A stretch of 64,000 nt of DNA from Tubulanus polymorphus (taxonomy: Eukaryota; Nemertea; Palaeonemertea; Tubulaniformes; Tubulanidae): the NCBI RefSeq assembly GCF_964204645.1, contig NC_134028.1:16109263-16173262 (forward strand), read 5' to 3'. Positions 25,075 through 35,027 of this stretch are shown here, in pieces (position 1 is the stretch's first letter; each line of letters opens with the position of its first letter). The translations under genes and the position numbers were made by a program. The notes beneath the pieces are model-generated. The model saw only the letters and a program-made list of their open reading frames with translations, had not been told where the DNA came from and made no database searches.

Positions 25075-26099
25075 TTAACAGATACTTGGTAAAAAGACAT
25101 CAAAGTAAAAAAGGGCAATTTTTTCTAGCATTGCATCGAAGAAGTCTCTATCGAAGAAAATCCTTTCCCGGTGATAATCACTGTTTGTGTAAACAAAAAA
25201 GTCGCACCACTTTTCACCAGTTATTCCCATCTGAATAGTAATACAGGTGAACTTTCGACAATTTCAAAGTTCCATTTTTCATCTGTTTAAGGTATTTTAC
25301 TTCGGAAATACTTTCTGCCAATGGACATTTTATCTCCAGGAGACCATATTTCTCATCACTTTCAGGATCATACACTCGCCTATCAGGTGAGTAACCCAAA
25401 TAGGATACACTCGGGTTGACGCCAAAAGTCCTCGAATATGCTTCAGCAGCTTTTGGTTCCATACCTAAACCACGTTTCATCGCTCCAGTCTGAACAGGAC
25501 GTCGCTGTAGTTGTGATGCTAATGTTTTGAAGTCCCCTCGATGAGAACAAATTTGTTTAAATTTCGAAGCAGTCAACCTTGCTTGCTTTAATTCATACCA
25601 TAATTTGTTGCTGCTTTGGTCTCTCCGTTGTTCTTCGTATAAGTGTGCTTGTACTGATGTTACATCTAGGCTTCTGAATATGCAATGACACTCGTATGAC
25701 AGTGGTCCTTGGTAGGTTCTATTCAAATCGGGGAAGTTGAACGATGGAGGAGCAGATATTCCAGCTATAATGATGTTGTCGGTTGATTGCGCTTCGGAGT
25801 CTAACTGATACGAGAGAAGACTTCCATGAGGGCCGTCGCCAAAAAACGGTGTTCACTAAAGGGTAATTTCTTACTGTAGGCGACCATAACTGCAAATACT
25901 TTGGTGATGGATCGATTGTTGCCATGTACTGAACCATTTGCTCATCTAGTCTTATATCCGAGAGATCATCTTCAACCGCTTTATATAATGTTGACCGCAC
26001 TCCATAAGTCCGTTTTTCTGACTTCTTAGGCTTTTGAAAAACTATTGAAGGCACTGCTTTTGGTGTCAAGCCTTCTCGGCGAGATGGAACATGCCATTG
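25075..26099 (-). pseudogene. SWIM/YqaJ-type nuclease gene, last exon with frameshifts
   Basis: After acceptor TTTTTTCAG the exon reads QWHVPSRREGLTPKAV and continues to a YqaJ/lambda-exonuclease-like PD-(D/E)xK nuclease domain. The domain has LWYELKQARLTASKF, then MKRGLGMEPKAAEAY, then YSPDRRVYD and GLLEIKCP, the active-site D…ExK. Two one-base shifts break it: one in a T run near 25,848 and one near 25,235, after HLYYY. Beyond the second, the correct frame runs on through ITGEKWCDFFVYT to a stop at 25,075. Genes with this SWIM-plus-YqaJ layout are common, unnamed families in invertebrates, probably of virus or transposon origin. The two indels could be decay or sequencing error in homopolymers. 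Confidence 0.75.
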
Positions 26100-26542
26100 C
26101 TGAAAAATTGTATAAAAATTTCATTAAACAGCCATAAGAAATGCACTATAGATATATGGCAACTACAAAAAAATAAGTGTTGACCAATATCACCTTGTTG
26201 TATTTTTAGGCTAAACAAAAAGGATAGGCTACCTTGTTTCATCGCATTTGCCGGGTAATTTTGTAAATTCCAATGGAATTTGCAATCAGTTCATTTCATT
26301 AGCTGCCAGGTCTATTATTGTTAGCTTGATCCTGATTTTTAATAAACCAATAGAGGGTAGATAGGCGGCCGGGCTTTTAAGCTCAGCAGATGGAGAAACA
26401 AGGTATCATTTTTAGCCTTCAGCAGTAAATAAGTTTTTCATTTCAAATGAAAAACTTTCAACTTAAGAACTTCAACTCCTTTTACTTGTCTGTGCACAAA
26501 TAAGATTAAGTTAGAAAAATGCAAAAATTTCATTTGAGTTAC

Positions 26543-26700
26543 CTGGGAAAATGATGTTTTCAATTTATCTGGCGGTACGCTCGACAATTTTAACCTTTGA
26601 TAGTGCTGTAGTTGACAATGGCTGCCACGTGATGACACAGCCCTTGACCAGCAGCACAACTACACATTGATTTTCTTACATCTATATCAAAGTAATTGAC
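26543..26700 (-). pseudogene. SWIM zinc-finger exon of the nuclease gene
   Basis: The exon lies between acceptor TACTTGGCAG and donor CAG|GTAACT. It encodes VNYFDIDVRKSMCSCAAGQG followed by LCHHVAAIVNYSTIKG, a CxC…CxH SWIM-type zinc finger. The frame then meets TAA, while the next frame continues to VPPDKLKTSFSQ and the donor. That tail fits directly onto the QWHVPSR start of the last exon, so one base has been lost or gained near 26,600. Confidence 0.65.
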
Positions 26701-26821
26701 CTGCCAAGTAAAATTGAGAAAAGAATTTCAATAATTTATCAAAATGTTGCTTAATACAACGCATTCATCATAATTCAATGAGGTAATAAGAATCAAACAG
26801 AACTTAAGCTGAGATATATAC

Positions 26822-26921
26822 CTGTACAGAATGCGGTTCTCAGTCTTTTTCTGTGACTGATACCATTTGCTACGTATGGCCCATTCATTTTGGTCACCCT
26901 CATTGACACACGTAGTTAGTA
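26822..26921 (-). CDS. Upstream exon of the SWIM/YqaJ gene
   Basis: The 100-nt segment encodes LTTCVNEGDQNEWAIRSKWY then QSQKKTENRILYR. It lies between a TTATTTTCAG acceptor and a GTATATATC donor, just upstream of the SWIM exon and on the same strand. In SWIM-domain proteins a segment of this kind precedes the CxC. It is assigned mainly by splice signals and position. More 5' exons may exist beyond 27 kb but I cannot identify them. Confidence 0.45.
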
Positions 26922-27724
26922 CTGAAAATAAGCAATAAAACCTAAGTTCAAAGTCAAAGACACACTTTAGAGACAATTTTAAAAATCTAGATTTTCAAAA
27001 AGTTTGGTACCTGAAGTTAAGAAGTTTTGACCTAACCATATGGGCTACACTGCTAAATATACGTTTTATTTCTAAAAGTTTTTGTTAACAGTTTGTTAAT
27101 ATCTGCCGCATAAAATCATTAAAGCATCGTTGATCACAAGTGCACCAATATGCGTAGTTTGACCCGGCACTTAATCACTATCAATATTATCGGCTTTTTG
27201 TGGAGTTTAGTGTGTCGCTCCAGACAGCGCGCCACACACTGACACTGTATAACGCAGTAGGCCAGAGAGACTACACTGCAGTACTGTAGTACTAAAAATT
27301 GGCACGGCGGCCGATTTAGCATCACAGAACCTTTTTATAATACCCCAAAGGCACTTTTATTTAAGATAAACAAGACTATATTAACAATTGTCTAAGCTAC
27401 TTAGTCTTATGCACAGTCTACACAATGGCATCGACACGACGGACGACCTTTTAAATCGATTCGATGATTCTTACCTTCAAATTCATGAATGTAAGTCTTC
27501 GATAAAAAACTTGTAGGCCCTCTCCGAAGTCACCGAGACTGACTTGTTCTTCTTAATCAACGCATCGATAGAATCCATGGGTATAACAGGTATTGAATCA
27601 AGATTTTTGAGCTACAGTTCACGCTTGGCGGCGGCAGCCATGAGGACATCTATACTGAGCGCGCGCGCGGTATTTCCACACGGAACTTTTGCAGTGGCAG
27701 CCTCATTTTTGTATCGCTATGGCG

Positions 27725-28190
27725 ATTGTGTGAATAAGGCAAATTCTCGAAAATTGAGCTTTAAATCGGCGAGAAAGACCGCCATTTTGTTTGTGTTTGC
27801 TTATTTCTTTATGCAAATGAGGTATTGCACACATGCGCAATGAGACAGGGATGCGTCAATTATATCATGGGGGATGAAGCAGCTTCTTGTCGCTAAGAGA
27901 CTAATCAACGACTCTCACAATATTACCCTAGAAAGCTGTAAATAAACATGGCTTTGTCAAAGCTATCAAAACAATGCGGTTTGGAAATGATTTAGGCCTA
28001 TGATAGTGCAACCATTGCGGCCGTGCCTGCGTAGTGAACCATGTGCGAGCAATGTACTCTCCCCATAAAAAATAAACTTACCCAGATCACATGGTACACA
28101 CTGCTCATTTGCATTAAGAAATCAACAAACTGGAACAAAATGGCGGTCTTTCTTGCCAATTTAAAGCTGAATTTTCGAAAACTCGATACA
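27725..28190. repeat. Imperfect inverted repeat, ~100-bp arms
   Basis: The arm at 27,730-27,835 (TTCTCGAAAATTGAGCTTTAAA, GCGAGAAAGACCGCCATTTTGTTTG, ATGCAAATGAG) is repeated in inverted form at 28,085-28,190 (CTCATTTGCAT, AAAATGGCGGTCTTTCTTGCC, AATTTTCGAAAA). The arms are about three-quarters identical with about 250 bp between them. This looks like the two ends of a degraded DNA element or a duplicated promoter-like block. No gene is evident between 26.95 and 28.2 kb. Confidence 0.6.
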
Positions 28191-28281
28191 AAATGGATAG
28201 GCCTATAACTAGGGGTCCAGGGACACCATGCCCACTTGGGAAGAGGTTTCAAATGCTCAACAATCTAACAATTTCAACATT

Positions 28282-29445
28282 CAACGCCCCCTGGTGACCA
28301 TTTACAAAAACCAATGACCTTAAAAACTCACCACAATCATAGAACATGTCAACAGCTACGATTTTGTAATTGATTGTGATAACAAAATATGCCTCATTAC
28401 CAATTTAATATGGAAATACTAAGTCATTCTACTATTCACTACTTCTATGACCTCGAAACTCACCACAATCATAGAACATGTCATGAACTACAACTTTGCA
28501 ATTGATCATGGTAACAAAATATGCCTAGGTACCAATATAATAAGGAAATACTAAGTTATTCTACTATTCAACGCCCCCTGGTGACCATATAGAAAAACTT
28601 ATGTCCTTAAAACTCGCAACAATCATAGATGATGTCATTAGCTACAACTTTTCAATTGATTGTGGTTACAAAATATGCATAGGTACGAATATAATAAAGA
28701 AATGCTAAGATATTGTATTATTCAACGCCCCCTGGTGGCCATATACGAAATCTAATTACCTTGAAACTCACCAAAATCATAGAACACGTTATGAGCTACA
28801 ACTTTCTAATTGATTGTGGTAGCAAAATACGCTTAGGTATCAATATAATGTGGAAAAACTTTTTCCCACTTACGAATGAGTACTGGTGACACCAAGATGG
28901 CCGCCAATTGCGTCATAATTGGCTGATGAAAAATACCTGTCTCAGGTATAAAACATCCCTTTCCAAAGAATACCCATCACAAATTGTAATGAGAAATGGC
29001 AAACCAGTAGGAAGCTACAGGACTCAGAATTCGGGCCAAAATTAACATTTTTGGGCACTAAAAAGGTCATAGGACGGCCATCTTGAGTCGGACCGACCCA
29101 ATTTTTGTTATGTTGATGGGCCCTGGGAGGATTCACATATATGCGAAAGATCAAGGTAATTGATCAAAGCGTCTTCAAAATTTCCCTCAAAAAGCTCAAA
29201 AATGTGTAAAAAGTGCTGATTTTGACGAACAACAATGGCTGCCAGTCGGCCATCTTGATTCTGACAGGGCCAGTTTTTGGGCTGAAGATGTGTCTAGGGT
29301 AGATACATGTGTAACCCAAATGTCAAGACGTTACATTGAAGCGTCTTCAAAACTTCCCAAAATAACTGGATTCCGTCTACGGACGGACGGACGAAAAGTG
29401 AACGCAATAGCCCGCTGGGACTAAAGTCCCAAGTGGGCTAAAAAC
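28282..29445. repeat. Dispersed repeat family 'CGCCCCCTGGTG', copy B
   Basis: This is a full homologue of 6,165-7,056. It has four successive CGCCCCCTGGTG(A/G)CCAT-like units, then CACCAAGATGGCCGCCAATT, TTCAAAATTTCCCTCAAA, GCGTCTTCAAAACTTCCCAA and finally AATAGCCCGCTGGGACTAAA. The front unit is amplified here relative to copy A. It ends where a second repeat (29,445-29,555) begins. Confidence 0.7.
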
Positions 29446-29555
29446 GATGATTTCTCTGGACTGCACGACTCTACTGATTCGATTAAGACCTATTAGAGGT
29501 ATGCACACCCAAAAAGATCGTGGACAATCAAAAATAAATAGACTTTAGACATGAC
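29445..29555. repeat. Inverted duplicate of 17,863-17,988
   Basis: TCGATTAAGACCTATTAGAG and GGTATGCACACCCAAAA are found here on the plus strand and at 17,863-17,988 on the minus strand. The copies are highly similar apart from a roughly 20-bp gap (AAGCAAAATATCCC present only in the other copy). The stretch that follows (29,570-29,820) carries repeated CCAGCTA(C/G)…TTTTTCCAGCT words and looks like a fragment of another DNA element. Confidence 0.7.
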
Positions 29556-29822
29556 GAAGAAGTAAAGGCTGGTTTACACGAGCGGTTTCCAGCTAGCTTT
29601 TTCCAGCTACATGAAAACGACCTCAGCGGCACGCATTTTCACGTAGCCTAGCTGGTTCCAGCCAGCTTTTTCCTGCAGCTTTTTCCAGCTACGTGAAAAT
29701 GCCTCGAGCAACAACAAGCAGGAATGTGCATGGTCACCCGGACAACCGAATTTTAATACCAGCAGCACGCGTTTTTACGAGCCGCTGCCGCATTTTGACC
29801 GTTTTCACGAGCATTTCCTGTC

Positions 29823-30218
29823 GGTCATCCTTATTACCGAGATGATGTATTTTACCGAGATGAACTGAGATGAAATGAAATATAACATAGGCCTATTTAT
29901 TTAGGCCCTATTCCTTATCGATTTTAACAATTGAAATCATATTATATCAGTAATAAATGCCTGCTGGAGTCATATTTTACATATTTTGTCGGATATTTTT
30001 GTAGAAAAATAACTTAATTTTACCGAGATGAGATCGTTGATCAATCAAATTCAATGAAGAAATTTTATTGCTAACCGAGTTTACACATTTGAAGTCAAAA
30101 TTTTTTTAAATAAAAAAAATATGTAAAATATGACTCTAGAAGGTAGGCCTATTTATTACTGATATAACATGATTGGTTCATCTCGGTAACATACGTCATC
30201 TCGGTAATAAGGATGACC
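29823..30218. mobile_element. Fold-back MITE with GGTCATCCTTATTACCGAG ends
   Basis: The ends GGTCATCCTTATTACCGAGA and TCTCGGTAATAAGGATGACC are perfect complements over about 22 bp. The inversion continues inward with gaps: ATATTATATCAGTAATAAATG against TTTATTACTGATATAACATG, and GAGTCATATTTTACATATTT against AAATATGTAAAATATGACTC. The whole 396-bp unit can therefore fold into one long hairpin. No target duplication is obvious. Confidence 0.75.
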
Positions 30219-30654
30219 CTTAATTTAAGCAACTGAAGTTGAGTAGTGTGTGAGCGTCGTTAGCCCCTTGTTATTTTATATAGGCCTACATGCGATTAAC
30301 AGATTTCGTTTTTACATTACGGATTACCTACAACCTACGGGCCCAAGTGAATTGAAACATTTGAACGAATTAGGCCTATCCATACTTACGAGCTTGGTCA
30401 GTTGGGTTCATATATTTCCCACTTTTGGTTGTATTTATCGACCTTCTCCCCATTTCGGCTTCTTAGTGGTAAGAATGAACCGATCATTAATAACAGCGCG
30501 GCTCCTGAATGAAAGAGGGCGATATTTTTCAATAAGATAGACCTGGGGTACTCCTTCCGGTGAACCTTTTGGAACTGACTATATCAGATGACTCAAAACC
30601 AGACCGTTCCGTCTACAGATAGTATAGCGGATTAGCGTTTTACATTATCATGTT

Positions 30655-31460
30655 GAATTCAATTCAATTCAATTCATCTTTATTATTCCGTATTGCTTTA
30701 CATTATTGGTTTTGCACAATAAAGATGATTACGATTACGATTACGATTTATTTACACTCCAACCATTTCCATGGTATATGGAGGAAAACTATTACACATG
30801 TATATACAAATATTTACAGAACAACACTAAAGTGATTAAAATTTAGAGAATGAAAACGTAACGAAATATATATATACATCAACTATTTACAATACTATAT
30901 ATACTATTGGAGGGATCTATATACATCTAAGCCGGTCTTAATGAATTTAGCTAAGTTGACCGTTGGGTTTTTCAGAATATCAAGGGTATTAAAGGTATTC
31001 AAATTCAAAAAGTTTTTGCGTTGTTCGTTAAGTAAGGTACAGTCAAACAGAAAATGGGATTCGTCACCTAAAGTATTACAAGTGGGGCATATTCTATCGG
31101 CTCTGTCTAAATGAAGGTTTGAGAATTTGTTCACAGGTAAAATATAGGACCCGACCCTAAATTCAAATAAACTAGTTCCTAAGTCATCACCAAGTTCTAT
31201 TATATACTTCTCTAACCTAATATCATTTTTATATTGCCTAAAGTTAGTGTATATCGGATTAGTATTTATGGCAGATACAGTTTCTTGAAGGTGCTGGTCA
31301 CGGAGTATCTGTTTTATTCGTTTTGAAAAAGATTTACTGTTAGTCATGAATTGCTGCGTCCAAATGCAGGACAAACCACAGTCATCAAACGTTTTCTTTA
31401 TATATGATAACCAAGCACGGCTGTACAAAGTGTCAACTCGCACCTGCCACAACCACCTGC
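30655..31460 (-). pseudogene. LINE 3' fragment with C-terminal zinc motif
   Basis: The 182-residue frame at 30,904-31,452 is the C-terminal part of a non-LTR retrotransposon ORF2. It contains LFEFRVGSYILPVNKF and then the zinc-binding CPTCNTLGDESHFLFDC. No RT domain is attached. Downstream on the minus strand are an AATAAAG signal and a short (TTGAA)n tail (about 30,661-30,680), plus a second small (TCGTAA)n run near 30,730-30,750, as expected of a LINE 3' end. It is 5' truncated. Confidence 0.8.
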
Positions 31461-32132
31461 GGCAAGGTGCTTTTCTAAGAAATTCGCAAAGGCCGCTGGG
31501 AATATTCCGTGTATCTGTAATGGCTGCCGCTTCAAGCAGTCGGCAAGCCGGCGCGAGCGTTCAATACCGATCCTTAACAGTCGATTATATTTCGAAAATG
31601 TATAGTAAGTAAAAACACAATATAGTTGTAATATGTGTGAGTAGTATTTATAATTAATTTCCTCTAAGAATTTACCCGTTTTAATCTCCACCGGCAAGCG
31701 AAAATAAACTTAATCTCCATCTTTTAGTCGCGTTGCTACCCGGAAGTAACTCTCAGCTGTTTCACTTTGTTTAGGCCTAAAATCCTCGGAAAATAGTAAT
31801 AACACTACTCAAAGGGTATTTTACGACATATATGTCCGGGAAGAGTCTACTGCTGATCGGAGCATGCACTTTTTAGCTCCGACTAGCGCTGTGTGTGGCA
31901 AAAGCGAGTAGTAGTGTAGGCCTAAAATAGAGCAGGGAACACTAACAGTTCGTCAGTTGTCGGGTCGAGTAAGTTGGCACAGACAGTCTACTTAGCGATT
32001 AGAGCAGCAAATAGTAGTAGGCCTAGGCCCCAATGTCCTGTGGTTTTCTCAGAGAAAGAGACAAAAGGAAAGCCAATTTGTCTTACATGTCATCCTTAGG
32101 CCACATGATTGGAATAGGCCTAGCCTATGAAA

Positions 32133-32605
32133 TCACAGGCACTTGAATATGGGCTTTGATAATGGATAAATATTTAATAATTCACCAGCGATATGTTATT
32201 CCTGACTTCGATAATCCGCCATGTTTTATAATGAAGTTACCCGTGATGCAACGCGTGCCCCTCGTCTAACTATACTATACAGAAAGGCTGGAAACGCTCC
32301 TATCTCCGTAATGCTTAAATCTACCCGCAACTATCGGGACAACCGAACACTGCCGATGATTGCCGAAGTACGTCCCAAGTGTTAATTTTAATCCTGAAAT
32401 ACAAGGAGCGCCCATAATTTCAATTGTAGATGATTTTTTGGAAATATTGACACTGTTTTAGCTCCGTTAAAGATTTCAACTGGCAACAAAATTGATTTTT
32501 GAAAATTTGCGATGCCACTTCGTGGTGTTTTTATCGTAAATTACAATAAATTTTATCATTTTTAACACACCAACAAGGTCAAAGCACATATTCAAGTGCC
32601 TGTGA
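32133..32605. mobile_element. MITE with TCACAGGCACTTGAATATG ends
   Basis: The ends TCACAGGCACTTGAATATG and CATATTCAAGTGCCTGTGA are complementary for about 26 bp including the following GxGCTTTGA. TGAAA is present directly on both sides (32128-32132, 32606-32610), a likely 5-bp target duplication. The interior contains no gene. The rest of 31.7-32.9 kb shows nothing else I can identify. Confidence 0.7.
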
Positions 32606-32950
32606 TGAAATTAAAAATTCTTGTCATTCGGGACTGGGACTGTGGGGGGCCGGGTGGCGAGATTCGTCTGACTGGGACTAGCGAAATTTGTCTTTGAGTC
32701 TGAGGTGCCATAAGTGAATCAATTTGTAAAAAGAAGCTGTCACAAAAATTATTTCAGCTTTGTGCTAGTCAGTCCCTTGACCTCGATATTTTGTCTAAAT
32801 TTTTGTTGTTGTACTCATTAGGACATAGCCTACTGGAGATGACATACTGCGATGATGCGATATTTCCAAGAGTTAAATTCAAGTGATGCCGATGTGAAGT
32901 AGAAAGGATTGTTGTAAGTAGATTAAGATTTTATTGAAACGTTTACAGCC

Positions 32951-35001
32951 GCTGACAGTAGAGCGAGCGGGAGGGATTAAACCCGAACATAACTCTACGG
33001 TTTAAAAACCATAGAGTTGCCCATTTCCCATCCACTTCTCTACTGTCAGACAAACAGACAGATAGACTGACAGACAGACATAGACAGACAGAATACATTA
33101 ATATTTAATCGGCTGACAGTAGAGCGAGCGGGAGGGATTAAACCCGAACATAACTCTATGGTTTAAAAACCATAGAGTTGCCCATTTCCCATCCACTTCT
33201 CTACTGTCAGACAAACAGACAGATAGACTGACAGACAGACATAGACAAACAGAATACATTAATATTTAATCGGCTGACAGTAGAGCGAGCGGGAGGGATT
33301 AAACCCGAACATAACTCTATGGTTTAAAAACCATAGAGTTGCCCATTTCCCATCCACTTCTCTACTGTCAGACAAACAGACAGATAGACTGACAGACAGA
33401 CATAGACAGACAGAATACATTAATATTTAATCGGCTGACAGTAGAGCGAGCGGGAGGGATTAAACCCGAACATAACTCTATGGTTTAAAAACCATAGAGT
33501 TGCCCATTTCCCATCCACTTCTCTACTGTCAGACAAACAGACAGATAGACTGACAGACAGACATAGACAAACAGAATACATTAATATTTAATCGGCTGAC
33601 AGTAGAGCGAGCGGGAGGGATTAAACCCGAACATAACTCTACGGTTTAAAAACCATAGAGTTGCCCATTTCCCATCCACTTCTCTACTGTCAGACAAACA
33701 GACAGATAGACTGACAGACAGACATAGACAGACAGAATACATTAATATTTAATCGGCTGACAGTAGAGCGAGCGGGAGGGATTAAACCCGAACATAACTC
33801 TATGGTTTAAAAACCATAGAGTTGCCCATTTCCCATCCACTTCTCTACTGTCAGACAAACAGACAGATAGACTGACAGACAGACATAGACAAACAGAATA
33901 CATTAATATTTAATCGGCTGACAGTAGAGCGAGCGGGAGGGATTAAACCCGAACATAACTCTATGGTTTAAAAACCATAGAGTTGCCCATTTCCCATCCA
34001 CTTCTCTACTGTCAGACAAACAGACAGATAGACTGACAGACAGACATAGACAGACAGAATACATTAATATTTAATCGGCTGACAGTAGAGCGAGCGGGAG
34101 GGATTAAACCCGAACATAACTCTATGGTTTAAAAACCATAGAGTTGCCCATTTCCCATCCACTTCTCTACTGTCAGACAAACAGACAGATAGACTGACAG
34201 ACAGACATAGACAAACAGAATACATTAATATTTAATCGGCTGACAGTAGAGCGAGCGGGAGGGATTAAACCCGAACATAACTCTATGGTTTAAAAACCAT
34301 AGAGTTGCCCATTTCCCATCCACTTCTCTACTGTCAGACAAACAGACAGATAGACTGACAGACAGACATAGACAGACAGAATACATTAATATTTTATCGG
34401 CTGACAGTAGAGCGAGCGGGAGGGATTAAACCTGAACATAACTCTATGGTTTAAAAACCATAGAGTTGCCCATTTCCCATCCACTTCTCTACTGTCAGAC
34501 AAACAGACAGATAGACTGACAGACAGACATAGACAGACAGAATACATTAATATTTAATCGGCTGACAGTAGAGCGAGCGGGAGGGATTAAACCCGAACAT
34601 AACTCTATGGTTTAAAAACCATAGAGTTGCCCATTTCCCATCCACTTCTCTACTGTCAGACAAACAGACAGATAGACTGACAGACAGACATAGACAAACA
34701 GAATACATTAATATTTAATCGGCTGACAGTAGAGCGAGCGGGAGGGATAAAACCCGAACATAACTCTATGGTTTAAAAACCATAGAGTTGCCCATTTCCC
34801 ATCCACTTCTCTACTGTCAGACAAACAGACAGATTGACAGACAGACAGACATAGACAAACAGAATACATTAATATTTAATCGGCTGACAGTAGAGCGAGC
34901 GGGAGGGATTAAACCCGAACATAACTCTATGGTTTAAAAACCATAGAGTTGCCCATTTCCCATCCACTTCTCTACTGTCAGACAAACAGACAGATAGACA
35001 G
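32951..35001. repeat. Satellite array, 13 x 161 bp with internal hairpins
   Basis: Units begin GCTGACAGTAGAGCGAGCGG at 32951, 33112, 33273, 33434, 33595, 33756, 33917, 34078, 34239, 34400, 34561, 34722 and 34883, exactly 161 bp apart each time. Each unit contains a perfect 13-bp-arm hairpin (AACTCTATGGTTT/AAACCATAGAGTT) nested inside a 12-bp inverted pair (CTGACAGTAGAG/CTCTACTGTCAG) about 98 bp across. A GACAGACAGATAG-type spacer follows. The last unit is partial. Copies are nearly identical, so the array is young or homogenised. It ends 27 bp from the stop codon of the next gene. Confidence 0.97.
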
Positions 35002-35027
35002 CCGTAAATCATGTTACACAAGCAAGA

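Noticed and set aside
27544-27843. 99-codon open frame as a gene
   Set aside because: Part of its sequence recurs inverted at 28,085-28,190 as another open frame, so it reflects a repeat rather than a gene.
32951-35001. CRISPR-like array of regularly spaced repeats
   Set aside because: The unit is 161 bp and the whole unit, including the 'spacer', is nearly identical between copies. The genome is animal and has no cas genes; this is a satellite.
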